In this document: positions 36,316-43,638 of the stretch, piece after piece
How positions within the stretch are numbered: position 1 is the stretch's first letter
Layout of the letters: the number at the start of each line of letters is the position of its first letter
Source of the DNA: Streptomyces sp. WAC05374
GTDB lineage: Bacteria > Actinomycetota > Actinomycetes > Streptomycetales > Streptomycetaceae
Length of the DNA stretch: 64,000 bases
Assembly (NCBI RefSeq): GCF_004353505.1
Contig: NZ_SMNQ01000003.1
Span: 1-64,000, forward strand
Direction: 5' to 3'
Program-made: the position numbers and the translations under genes
The notes under the pieces: model-generated
What the model was told of the DNA's origin: nothing
The model's input: only the letters and a program-made list of their open reading frames with translations
The model's database searches: none

Positions 36316-36476
36316 TACGTCACGAAGGCGGCCCAGGCGTCGGGCGTGAAGCCGAGCCGGGGGCCGGGCACGTTCTTGGAGTCGCGGACGTGGACGGTGT
36401 CGGGCGCGGCGGCGACCTCGACGCATTCCGGGCCGTCGTTGGTGCTGTAGCTGCTCTTGACCCAGGCCGGCTCCAC
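36300..36476 (-). CDS. DUF397 domain protein, copy 2
   Basis: A 58-residue protein read from the minus strand from GTG ([20 protein letters not shown] ... [13 protein letters not shown]). It is nearly identical to the preceding gene product, differing at the N-terminus and a few positions such as Asn13, Glu17 and Thr47. The GTG starts 1 bp after the stop of copy 1, so the two are translationally coupled. DUF397 proteins are small partners of WhiJ/XRE-type regulators in Streptomyces. This is a recent tandem duplication, too short for a 60-residue cutoff and easily missed. Confidence 0.85.
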   Translation of the reverse strand: MEPAWVKSSYSTNDGPECVEVAAAPDTVHVRDSKNVPGPRLGFTPDAWAAFVTYASGS

Positions 36477-36477
36477 G

Positions 36478-36660
36478 TCAGCTCCGTGACGCGTACGTCA
36501 CGAAGGCCGCCCAGGCGTCCGGTGCGAAGCCGAGCTGCGGGCCGGGCACGTTCTTGGAGTCGCGGACGTGGACGGTGTCGGGCGCGGCGGCGACCTCGAC
36601 GCAGTCGGGGCCGTCCGCTGTGCTGTAGCTGCTCTTGACCCAGGTCAACTCGGCGTTCAT
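36478..36660 (-). CDS. DUF397 domain protein, copy 1
   Basis: A 60-residue member of DUF397 ([49 protein letters not shown]). Its ATG overlaps the stop of the upstream XRE/DUF5753 regulator (ATGA), tying stoichiometry of the two. In characterised loci the DUF397 protein modulates the HTH regulator's DNA binding. Followed by a near-identical second copy. Confidence 0.92.
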   Translation of the reverse strand: MNAELTWVKSSYSTADGPDCVEVAAAPDTVHVRDSKNVPGPQLGFAPDAWAAFVTYASRS

Positions 36661-37493
36661 GTCTCTCCCAGCAGTTTCTCGATGAAGGTCCGCGATGACC
36701 GAGGCGTCAGCGCCTGCGCCCTGATCATGCCGTACCGCATTTCCAGGATCTGGACCACCTTGGGGTCACTGACCAAGCGGCTGGTGAGCGGCGCCTCGAT
36801 GTGCCCCACAGCCGTCCCATCGCTCAGCTTGAGCACCCGGTGTGAGCCGTTCAGTCCCGCATGCTCCTCCGTCTCCGTCGGCATGACCTGGATCTCGACG
36901 TGCCTCAACACGCTTAGTTCCAGCAGGTGTTCGAGCTGGCGGCGCAGCACCATTGTGCCCCCGGTCGGCCGCCTCAGCGTCGCCTCTTCTTGGACAAAGG
37001 TCAGGAGAGGTGCGGGTTGCCGCTCGAAGACTGCTTGCCGGGCCATCCGCGCTGCTAAGAAGTGCTCAACCTGGTCCTCGGAGAAGGCGGGGCGCCGCTC
37101 CCCGTACAGCGCGCGGGCGTACTCCTCGGTCTGGAGCAGCCCGTGCACCACGCCCGCGGCATAGGCCCCCATCTCGACCGCGTCGGCCTCCAGCTTGGCC
37201 AGGTCCCGGACCTTCTTCGGGTACCTGGCCTCCGCCACGTCCTTCTTCATCGCGGCGAGCTTGCCACCCGCGCCCAGGGCCTCGTCCGCCCTGTCCAGGA
37301 ACTCCGGCTTGGGGATGCGCTTGCCGGCCTCCACCTTGTAGACCTGGTTCTCGCCGTACCCGATGGCCGCGCCCAGGTCCGCCGCGCGCATGCTCGCGGC
37401 CTCGCGCCACAGCCTGACCTGGCGTCCGACCGCCGCGATCACCGCTCCGGAGTCGTCCTCCAGGTCGACGTCCTGTTCCGGTTCGTCCGTCAT
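36657..37493 (-). CDS. XRE-family regulator with DUF5753 domain (WhiJ-like)
   Basis: A 278-residue DNA-binding regulator. HTH near residues 20-70: VGRQVRLWREAASMRAADLG and AIGYGENQVYKVEAGKRIPK. The large DUF5753 C-terminus spans AAGVVHGLLQTEEYARALYG, VEHFLAARMARQAVFERQPA, LLELSVLRHVEIQVMPTETE to ALTPRSSRTFIEKLLGE. Relatives such as WhiJ influence development and secondary metabolism and work with DUF397 partners. It is divergent from an RsbW-like ATPase, with a perfect palindrome in the shared promoter region that may be its operator. ATG chosen where family similarity starts. Confidence 0.9.
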   Translation of the reverse strand: MTDEPEQDVDLEDDSGAVIAAVGRQVRLWREAASMRAADLGAAIGYGENQVYKVEAGKRIPKPEFLDRADEALGAGGKLAAMKKDVAEARYPKKVRDLAKLEADAVEMGAYAAGVVHGLLQTEEYARALYGERRPAFSEDQVEHFLAARMARQAVFERQPAPLLTFVQEEATLRRPTGGTMVLRRQLEHLLELSVLRHVEIQVMPTETEEHAGLNGSHRVLKLSDGTAVGHIEAPLTSRLVSDPKVVQILEMRYGMIRAQALTPRSSRTFIEKLLGET

Positions 37494-37560
37494 ACGACAC
37501 CCGCCTCCGCCCGTGTCCGTGCGCGACGGCGTACCCGATGGACAGGGCCGTGCACCGGCT

Positions 37561-37575
37561 GGACAGTCACTGTCC
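37561..37575. promoter_or_regulatory. Palindromic operator between XRE regulator and RsbW-like gene
   Basis: GGACAGTCACTGTCC is a perfect palindrome around a central C, 67 bp upstream of the XRE regulator start and 52 bp upstream of the ATPase start. An extra GGACAG half-site lies at about 37540. Position between divergent genes of one module makes it a good candidate for the XRE regulator's own site. Confidence 0.55.
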
Positions 37576-37627
37576 GTACACGCGTCGCTCTGGTCAGCGT
37601 AAGCACGGGACGGCAACGCTGAGTCAC

Positions 37628-38062
37628 GTGAACCTGGAAATCACCCGAACCGAACCTTCCGCTCCCGTGCGGCAGTTCACCGTGCTGCTCTCCCCCACCC
37701 GCCGTGGCGCCCGCCTCGCCCGCCTGCTGACGACCGCCCAACTGGCCGACTGGGGGCTGCCGTCGGCGTCGGCCGCCCAGATCGTCGCCGAGCTGGCCGC
37801 CAACGCCGCCTCCCACGGGCGCGTTCCGGGCCGGGACTTCCGCCTCGATCTCGTCGTCGAGGGCGCGGGCGAGCGGCTACGGATGGCGGTCACGGACACG
37901 CGTGGCGACCGGCTGCCGCCCAGTGCCGCCATCCCACCCGCCCTCGACTCCGAGTGCGGGCGCGGCCTGCTGATCGTCGAGGCGCTCGCCGACCGGTGGG
38001 GCGTCACGGCCGGGCCCGTGCCCCGCAAGACCGTCTGGGCCGAGCTCGACCTCGTACCGTGA
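37628..38062 (+). CDS. RsbW-like histidine-kinase-type ATPase (anti-sigma-like)
   Basis: About 144 residues, a GHKL ATPase: AAQIVAELAANAASHGRVPG is the N box, RLRMAVTDTRGDRLPP the G1 region with Asp, and CGRGLLIVEALADRWGVTA the G2 region. KTVWAELDLVP ends the fold. Streptomyces carries dozens of such proteins; some bind sigma factors, others accompany WhiJ-like regulators, as here. Start GTG with no obvious ribosome binding site, so a short-leader transcript is possible; the upstream longer frame is unlikely. Confidence 0.85.
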   Translation: MNLEITRTEPSAPVRQFTVLLSPTRRGARLARLLTTAQLADWGLPSASAAQIVAELAANAASHGRVPGRDFRLDLVVEGAGERLRMAVTDTRGDRLPPSAAIPPALDSECGRGLLIVEALADRWGVTAGPVPRKTVWAELDLVP

Positions 38063-38341
38063 CCGGTCGCACCGGGTCGCGGGTTTCCGCGACCCGGTGG
38101 TCCGCGACGTGGTGGCCCACGATGCAAAAGATCAAAGAACGTCTGTGAGGAACGGGAAAACCACCCCACCCACCCCACCGCCTTCGGTCACTCTCCCGGG
38201 TGACCTTGCCCAATTGGGCTGGATTTAGGTCGGGTTGGCGGGCATATGCTCGCGGCGACAACCACAGACAGACGTCGGCCCCCGGCCGGGACTGGCATCC
38301 CGATCGAGGGCCTGACCATCAAGGAAGTACGGAGCTTCCCG

Positions 38342-39220
38342 ATGGATACCCAGCAGGTTAGCGCGCCCTCGCGCGCCCCGTCCCGGCTTCGCGGCCGCGT
38401 CACCGGTTCCGGTGTCCGCCACGTGAGGGCACGCCACACCGACCGCTTCACGGTCGTCGGCAACCACCTCGCCCAGCACGCCGAGCTGTCACTGACCGCG
38501 ATCGGGCTCGCCGTGCACATCCAGTCGCTGCCCGACGGGGCGAAGGTCGGCATCAAGGTGCTGACCGACCGGTTCCCGGAGAGCGAGGGCCGCATCGCCG
38601 CCGCGCTGCGGGAGCTGGAGGAGCACCGCTACCTGGAGCGCACGCTGGTCCGCCTCCCGGGCGGCGAGCTGGTCACCCGCACGGTGGCGTACGACCACCC
38701 GGGCGCCGCCCCGGCGACACTTCCGCCCGCGCCCCCGCCGCCGGAACCAGAACCAGAACCAGAACCAGAACCCGCACCCGCACCCGCACCCGCACCCGTA
38801 CCGCAGCGGGCGCCCGCGCCGCCCCGCCCGCCGCTGCCCCAGCCGCAGGCCCCCGACCTGGAGCGCCACCGCCTGGCCGCCGGCATCCTCGCCGGGCTGC
38901 GCCGCGACGATGCCCGACTGCTGCTGGGCGAGCAGGACATCCGCCGCCTGGCGCCCGCCGTGGCCGCCTGGCTGGAGCGCGACGCGCATCCCGACGCCGT
39001 ACGCCACGCCCTGACGGCCGACCTGCCCGACCGGCTGAGACAGCCCGCCGGGCTCCTCGCGCACCGGCTCACCGCACTCCTGCCACCACCCCTGCCGACA
39101 GCCCCGCCGAAGTCCACGAGAGACCCGTTCCAGACCTGCGACTCCTGCGAGCGCGCCTTCCGGGCACCGGAGCCGGGCCGCTGCCGGGACTGCCGATCCG
39201 ATCTCCCGGAGGCCGCCTAG
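38342..39220 (+). CDS. Helix-turn-helix protein with Pro-rich linker and C-terminal zinc ribbon
   Basis: 292 residues. A winged-helix-like N-terminal domain (DRFTVVGNHLAQHAELSLTA, IGLAVHIQSLPDGAKVGIKV, LTDRFPESEGRIAAALREL) is typical of a Streptomyces family of HTH proteins. A linker contains five Glu-Pro then four Ala-Pro units. A helical domain follows (RHRLAAGILAGLRRDDARLL ...), then a Cys4 motif CDSCERAFRAPEPGRCRDC at the end. The ATG follows a strong purine stretch. It probably binds DNA; targets unknown. It lies downstream of the WhiJ-like module on the same strand as the ATPase. Confidence 0.8.
   Translation: MDTQQVSAPSRAPSRLRGRVTGSGVRHVRARHTDRFTVVGNHLAQHAELSLTAIGLAVHIQSLPDGAKVGIKVLTDRFPESEGRIAAALRELEEHRYLERTLVRLPGGELVTRTVAYDHPGAAPATLPPAPPPPEPEPEPEPEPAPAPAPAPVPQRAPAPPRPPLPQPQAPDLERHRLAAGILAGLRRDDARLLLGEQDIRRLAPAVAAWLERDAHPDAVRHALTADLPDRLRQPAGLLAHRLTALLPPPLPTAPPKSTRDPFQTCDSCERAFRAPEPGRCRDCRSDLPEAA
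38744..38797 (+). repeat. Hexanucleotide repeat tract
   Basis: Four GAACCA units plus one GAACCC encode Glu-Pro repeats, followed by four GCACCC units encoding Ala-Pro. The nine-unit tract can slip in steps of two codons without breaking frame, changing only linker length. Confidence 0.9.
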
Positions 39221-39273
39221 GCCTGTCCGCCGGGTCGTGTGCCCGGGGCGGCAGTCGCATCGTTCCGGCCGGT

Positions 39274-39519
39274 GTGGGGCGGGGTGATCTGTCGGATCAG
39301 GAGTGGGCTCGGCGTGAGCCACACGTGCCGGACGACGTGCGACATGGCGGTCGTCGCAAGGGCGATCGCGGGGCTGTCCATGGCATTCTCGCCGGCAGCG
39401 GGACCGGTGTTCCGTGGCGTGCTCCGCCGGCGCGGTGGCCGTGGCCGCTCTTCGCCCGTGGCGTCGCTCTTGCACCACCGGACGGCCCCCAGGGGTGTCC
39501 GGCGGGGGACGCCCGCTAG
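39274..39519 (+). pseudogene. IS5-family transposase remnant (N-terminal part)
   Basis: The frame starts GRGDLSDQEWARREPHVPDD and continues with GGRRKGDRGAVHGILAGSGT and GVPWRAPPARW. This is the familiar start of IS5-type (DUF4096) transposases: xxDLxDxEWxxLxPLLP ... INGILFRxRTGxPWRDLP. After about residue 60 similarity stops and a stop codon follows at the serine hydrolase end. The catalytic DDE region is absent, and no inverted repeats are evident. It is a decayed end of an insertion sequence. Confidence 0.75.
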
Positions 39520-40610
39520 GCGAACACCGCCTTGACCAGCGTCTGCTTCACCTTCTCGAACCTCCCGGTCATGGTGGGCAGGTCCATTTCGGCGTCCCCG
39601 GCGGTCAGCGAGCCGGTCAGGGTCTTGGTGCCGTCGGGCGTGCTGTACATCAGCGCACCCCAGCCCCAGAACCCTCCGTTGTGGTGGAGGACCGTGCCGC
39701 CTCCCTCCAGTTCCTCCACGAACACCCCGAGGCCGTAACCCATCGTGGGGTCCGGGACGCGCATCTCGGCCAGCAGCTCGGACGGGATGAGCCTGCCGCC
39801 GTTCAGTGCGGAGAAGAACGTGTGGAGGTCCCGGGTGGTCGAGATCATGTCGCCGGCGGCGGACGCCCAGGAAGGGTTGAAGCGGGTGGTGTCGACCACC
39901 TTCCACTGGCCGGCGTCGTCGTAGCCGAAGTAGCCGTGGGCGTGCGGCTCGGGGATGTCCTCCCGGGTCTCCGGCAGCACGGTGCCGGTCAGCCCGAGCG
40001 GGCCCAGGATCAGCCGGTGCGTCTCCTCGGGCAGCGGGCGGCCGGTGACCTTCTCGATCAGCAGCCTGGCCAGGACGTAGTTGGTGTTGGAGTAGCTCCA
40101 GGCCGTCCCCGGCTCGAACCGCGCCGGCTTCGCCAGCGCTCCCCGCACCAACTCCTCCGGCCGGTACGTCACGAACCGGTGGTCCGCCCACTCCTTGCCG
40201 AAGCCGGCGACCACACCGGGCTCGACCGTCCCGTCGGCGGCGAACTCGCCGGTGAAGTTGAACAGCCCGCTGGTGTGCTGCAGCATCATCCGTACCGTGA
40301 TCCGCCGGTCGAGCCCGAGCTCGGGCAGGTGGTCGGCCACCAGGTCCTCAAGGCCGAGCCTGCCCTCGTCCACGAGCAGCAGGACGACGGTCGCGACGAA
40401 GGTCTTGGTGACACTGCCGACCCGGAAGTGCCCGTCGGTCGGCGGCTTCGCGGTCATGCCCAGCTCGCTCACGCCGGCGCTTCCGATCCACTCGCCGAGC
40501 TCGTCGTTCACGCGCAACTGCACCCCGGCGAAACCGGCGTCGACGATCTCCTGCATGGCCCGTCGCAGCTCGGGGCGGTCCTGCGCGGCGGCGGTGTTCT
40601 GCTCACTCAT
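39516..40610 (-). CDS. Serine hydrolase (beta-lactamase/class C family)
   Basis: 364 residues, cytosolic or secreted without a clear signal peptide. Beta-lactamase-fold esterase/peptidase: the nucleophile SVTKTFVATVVL (SxxK), YSNTNYVLARLLIEKVTG (YxN), and the third motif replaced by HHNGGFWGWGALMYSTP (HxG). The N-terminus MSEQNTAAAQDRPELRRAMQ suggests an intracellular enzyme. It lies divergent from a MerR regulator with an operator-like dyad in the 95-bp gap, so it is probably inducible by the compound that the MerR protein senses. The 3' end abuts the IS remnant. Confidence 0.88.
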   Translation of the reverse strand: MSEQNTAAAQDRPELRRAMQEIVDAGFAGVQLRVNDELGEWIGSAGVSELGMTAKPPTDGHFRVGSVTKTFVATVVLLLVDEGRLGLEDLVADHLPELGLDRRITVRMMLQHTSGLFNFTGEFAADGTVEPGVVAGFGKEWADHRFVTYRPEELVRGALAKPARFEPGTAWSYSNTNYVLARLLIEKVTGRPLPEETHRLILGPLGLTGTVLPETREDIPEPHAHGYFGYDDAGQWKVVDTTRFNPSWASAAGDMISTTRDLHTFFSALNGGRLIPSELLAEMRVPDPTMGYGLGVFVEELEGGGTVLHHNGGFWGWGALMYSTPDGTKTLTGSLTAGDAEMDLPTMTGRFEKVKQTLVKAVFA

Positions 40611-40652
40611 GGTGCTTCCTCATCTCGTGTCAGCGGGTGCGAGATGAGGCTG

Positions 40653-40675
40653 GACCCTGACCCAAGGTCAAGGTC
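40653..40675. promoter_or_regulatory. MerR-type operator dyad
   Basis: A 23-bp imperfect dyad between the divergent serine hydrolase and MerR genes. It is made of GACC-TGACC on one side and GGTCA-GGTC on the other (mismatches at a few positions). On the minus strand TTGACC sequences within the dyad could serve as the -35 of the hydrolase, as in MerR-controlled promoters with the operator between -35 and -10. Confidence 0.5.
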
Positions 40676-40705
40676 AAGGCGACCGAGGGGCGTTACTCTC
40701 GCCCC

Positions 40706-41482
40706 ATGACAGAGGGGCTCACGATCGGTCAGGCGGCGGCGTTCGTCGGGATCACTGTCAAGACGGTGCGGCACTACCACCGGCTCGGCCTGGTCGCCGA
40801 ACCGGAACGGGACCATTCCGGCTACCGGCGCTACGGGTCGGCCGACCTGCTGCGGCTCGTCCAGGTCAGGGCCCTCGCCGGGGCGGGCGTGCCGCTGGCC
40901 GAGATCGGCGAGCTGCTCGACGCTGCCCCCGAGCGGTTCGCCACCGCTCTGGACGACGTCCGCCGCCGGCTCACCGAACAGATCGAGGAGCTGACCGCCC
41001 GCCGCGACACCCTGCACCGGCTCGCCCACGGCGACCGCGCCCTGCTGCCCGACCGGGCCTGCGCGGTCCTGGAGCGGCTCGCCGAGCTCGACTTCAACCC
41101 CGACTACGTCACCACCCAGCGGGAGGCCCTGGTGCTGTCGCGGGCGCTGGCTCCCGAGCTCTTCGACCTCTTCCTGGCCAACCTCGAACACCGACTCGGC
41201 GACCCCGAGTTCATCGAGCTGACCAAGCGCGGCTGGGAGGCGAGGTCCTGGCATCCCGACGACCCGCGCATCGAGGAGCTGGCCTCCGCGGTGGCAGCCA
41301 ACCTGCTGGCCGACCGCGCGCTGCTGACCATGCCGACCGCGCAACGGCACCGGCCCGACGCGGTCTCTCGGTACGGAGTGGTCAACCACCACCGGGAGGA
41401 CGAGGCGCCGTCCATCGCCCGGTTGAACACGCTGGTCGAGGGGCACCTGCGCGCGGCGGGCATCGAGGTCCCGCGTCAGTGA
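40706..41482 (+). CDS. MerR family transcriptional regulator
   Basis: A 258-residue regulator. The N-terminal MerR winged helix is TIGQAAAFVGITVKTVRHYH, RLGLVAEPERDHSGYRRYGS and ADLLRLVQVRALAGAGVPLA. The coiled linker (RRRLTEQIEELTARRDTLHR) leads to a C-terminal effector domain of about 130 residues without the Cys ligands of metal-sensing members. Small-molecule or drug sensing is therefore more likely. It is divergent from the serine hydrolase. Confidence 0.92.
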   Translation: MTEGLTIGQAAAFVGITVKTVRHYHRLGLVAEPERDHSGYRRYGSADLLRLVQVRALAGAGVPLAEIGELLDAAPERFATALDDVRRRLTEQIEELTARRDTLHRLAHGDRALLPDRACAVLERLAELDFNPDYVTTQREALVLSRALAPELFDLFLANLEHRLGDPEFIELTKRGWEARSWHPDDPRIEELASAVAANLLADRALLTMPTAQRHRPDAVSRYGVVNHHREDEAPSIARLNTLVEGHLRAAGIEVPRQ

Positions 41483-41539
41483 CGGCCTGCCCCTGTGGGG
41501 GCCGCCCCCGGGGACGCCGACGCCTGTCCGCTCCGGCCG

Positions 41540-42187
41540 TCAGGCCGCGAAGGGGTTCGCGTGGCCGGGGAGCTGCTGGCCGGGGCGGAGGAAGCGCCGG
41601 CGTCCCGTCTCGTCCTGGACGGGGGTGAAGCCCGCCTCCTGGAGGCGCTGGGCGAGGCGCTGCCGGCGGACCTCGCTGATCTTGACGCCTCCCACGAGGA
41701 GCCCGGCCAGGGCGGCACCGCCCGCGAGGGCGGCGACGTACATCTGGCAGATCAGCAGCGTCACCACCAGGCCCGCCACGCAGAACCAGGCGAAGCCCAT
41801 CTTCCGCGCCCCGGCCATCTGCGTCATGACGTCGAACCCGATGCGGGCCTTCGTCAGGGCGACCGCCTCCGCCGCCTCGGCGGTCGGCTTCAGGGTCCCG
41901 GGCTGAAGGCCGGGCACCGTACCGCCCATGCCCGCCTGCGGGTGCGCGGCGATGGTCGCCGCCTCACGGGCGCGGGCCTCGGGCGCGGGGTCGCGGTACA
42001 GGTAGACGGCGAGGGTCCGGCTGTCGTGGCCCTCGCGCCGGGCCTCGGCGTACTCGAAGCCGTAGTGCTCGACGACGTGGGCGAGGGTGGCGGCCCGCCC
42101 GGCGTGGGAGAACTCGTTGGTGACGACCACGACGTCCTGGGTCGCTATCTGCTTGAGCAGTGCGGAGATCTGTCGATCCACACTCAT
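41540..42187 (-). CDS. Membrane protein of unknown function
   Basis: 215 residues. The soluble N-terminal 110 residues resemble a general-stress 17M-like alpha/beta fold (TQDVVVVTNEFSHAGRAATL, AHVVEHYGFEYAEARREGHD). A Gly/Pro linker follows, then one or two membrane segments (MGFAWFCVAGLVVTLLICQM, VAALAGGAALAGLLVGGVKI) and a short basic cytosolic tail with RRQRLAQRLQEAGFTPVQDE. I do not recognise a named family with confidence. It follows the acyl-CoA dehydrogenase terminator on the same strand, so it is separately expressed. Confidence 0.7.
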   Translation of the reverse strand: MSVDRQISALLKQIATQDVVVVTNEFSHAGRAATLAHVVEHYGFEYAEARREGHDSRTLAVYLYRDPAPEARAREAATIAAHPQAGMGGTVPGLQPGTLKPTAEAAEAVALTKARIGFDVMTQMAGARKMGFAWFCVAGLVVTLLICQMYVAALAGGAALAGLLVGGVKISEVRRQRLAQRLQEAGFTPVQDETGRRRFLRPGQQLPGHANPFAA

Positions 42188-42240
42188 GGGGACTCCCACC
42201 TGGTGCTGTGCTGGTTGTGCGGCAGCGCAGCCTAACCGCA

Positions 42241-42269
42241 ACGGCCCCCGGCGGATCGCCGGGGGCCGT
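42241..42269 (-). terminator. Terminator of the acyl-CoA dehydrogenase gene
   Basis: Near-perfect 12-bp stem ACGGCCCCCGGC / GCCGGGGGCCGT with a 5-nt loop, beyond the stop codon of the acyl-CoA dehydrogenase on the minus strand. Confidence 0.8.
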
Positions 42270-42300
42270 CCTGTGCGGTCGCGGGAGGGGCGCGGTGGTG

Positions 42301-43458
42301 TTACGGCAGGTTGCGGGCCATGACGATCCGCTGGACCTGGTTGGTGCCCTCGTAGATCTGGGTGATCTTGGCGTCGCGCATCATGCGCTCGACCGGGTAG
42401 TCACGGGTGTAGCCGTAGCCGCCGAGGAGCTGGACGGCGTCCGTCGTGGCCTCCATGGCGATGTCGGAGGCGAAGCACTTCGCCGCCGCGCCCAGGTAGG
42501 TCAGGTCGGCGTCGCCGCGCTCGGAGGCGGCGGCGGCCTGGTAGGTGAGCGCGCGGGCGGCGGAGATCTTCATCGCCATGTCCGCGAGCATGAACTGCAC
42601 GCCCTGGAAGTCGGCGATCGGCTTGCCGAACTGCTTGCGCTCCTGCACGTACCCCTTGGCGTAGTCCAGGGCGCCCTGGGCGATGCCGAGGGCCTGGGCC
42701 GCGATGGTGATGCGGGTGTGGTCCAGGGTCTTCATCGCGGTGGCGAACCCGGTGCCCTCCTCGCCGATCATGCGGTCGGCGGGGATGCGGACGTTGTCGA
42801 GGTAGACCTCGCGGGTCGGGGAGCCCTTGATGCCGAGCTTCTTCTCCGGCGCGCCGAAGGAGACGCCCTCGTCGCCCTTCTCCACCACGAAGGCGCTGAT
42901 GCCCTTGGAGCGCTTGGTCGGGTCGGTGACCGCCATGACCGTGTAGAACTCGGAGACGCCCGCGTTGGTGATCCAGCGCTTGACGCCGTTGAGGACGTAG
43001 TGGTCTCCGTCACGGACGGCCTTGGTCTTCATGCCGGCCGCGTCCGAGCCCGCGTCGGGCTCGGAGAGGCAGTACGAGAACATCGCGTCGCCCTTGGCGA
43101 GCGGGGTCATGTACTTCTTCTTCAGCTCCTCGGAGCCGGAGAGGATCACGGGCAGCGAGCCGAGCTTGTTCACGGCCGGGATCAGGGAGGAGCTGGCGCA
43201 GACGCGGGCGACCTCCTCGATCACGATGACGGTCGCGAGGGCGTCGGCGCCCGCGCCCCCGTAGTTCTCGGGGACGTGCACCGCGTGCAGGTCGGAGGAG
43301 ACGAGCGCGTCCAGCGCCTCCTGCGGGAAGCGGGCCTCCTCGTCCACCGCGGCGGCGAACGGGGCGATCTTGGCCTCGGCGAGCGAGCGGACGGTGTCCC
43401 GGAGCATGTCGTGCTCCTCGGACGGGCGGTACAGATCGAAGTCAGGCGTTCCCGCCAC
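42301..43458 (-). CDS. Acyl-CoA dehydrogenase
   Basis: A 385-residue FAD enzyme that oxidises acyl-CoA to the 2-enoyl-CoA. Features: N-terminal helical domain (EHDMLRDTVRSLAEAKIAPF), FAD/substrate strand MFSYCLSEPDAGSDAAGMKT, KRWITNAGVSEFYTVMAVTD, and the flavin-binding QFGKPIADFQGVQFMLADMA. The C-terminal QIYEGTNQVQRIVMARNL contains the Glu-Gly-Thr motif near the usual catalytic base. This fits short/medium-chain or branched-chain substrates. Upstream, an operator-like dyad may place it under a fatty-acid or CoA-thioester-sensing regulator. ATG start; divergent from the sugar dehydrogenase. Confidence 0.95.
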   Translation of the reverse strand: MAGTPDFDLYRPSEEHDMLRDTVRSLAEAKIAPFAAAVDEEARFPQEALDALVSSDLHAVHVPENYGGAGADALATVIVIEEVARVCASSSLIPAVNKLGSLPVILSGSEELKKKYMTPLAKGDAMFSYCLSEPDAGSDAAGMKTKAVRDGDHYVLNGVKRWITNAGVSEFYTVMAVTDPTKRSKGISAFVVEKGDEGVSFGAPEKKLGIKGSPTREVYLDNVRIPADRMIGEEGTGFATAMKTLDHTRITIAAQALGIAQGALDYAKGYVQERKQFGKPIADFQGVQFMLADMAMKISAARALTYQAAAASERGDADLTYLGAAAKCFASDIAMEATTDAVQLLGGYGYTRDYPVERMMRDAKITQIYEGTNQVQRIVMARNLP

Positions 43459-43484
43459 TTTCTCTCACTCCCCTGGGCTGCTGC

Positions 43485-43501
43485 TAACTACCGTTAAGTA
43501 A
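43485..43501. promoter_or_regulatory. Operator-like dyad upstream of acyl-CoA dehydrogenase
   Basis: TAACTACCGTTAAGTAA, with half-sites TAACT and AGTAA, stands out as an AT-rich inverted sequence in GC-rich DNA, 27 bp before the acyl-CoA dehydrogenase start. Similar TNACT..CGGT..AGTNA sites are recognised by TetR-type regulators of fatty-acid and branched-chain catabolism. No regulator gene is adjacent. Confidence 0.4.
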
Positions 43502-43638
43502 CCCGAATTTTAGTGGGCCGTGCGGAGCCAGGCATACGTGAGTTTGACGACAGCCCCGGTCCCGCAGGAACGGTGCCCGCCGCCGGGCCCGACTATGCTC
43601 GGGCCCGCACTTCCTCCCGTACGTCAATGGAGCACCGT

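Noticed and set aside
38744..38797. Short repeat array resembling CRISPR
   Set aside because: Units are 6 bp, in frame within a coding region, without spacers; they encode Glu-Pro and Ala-Pro.
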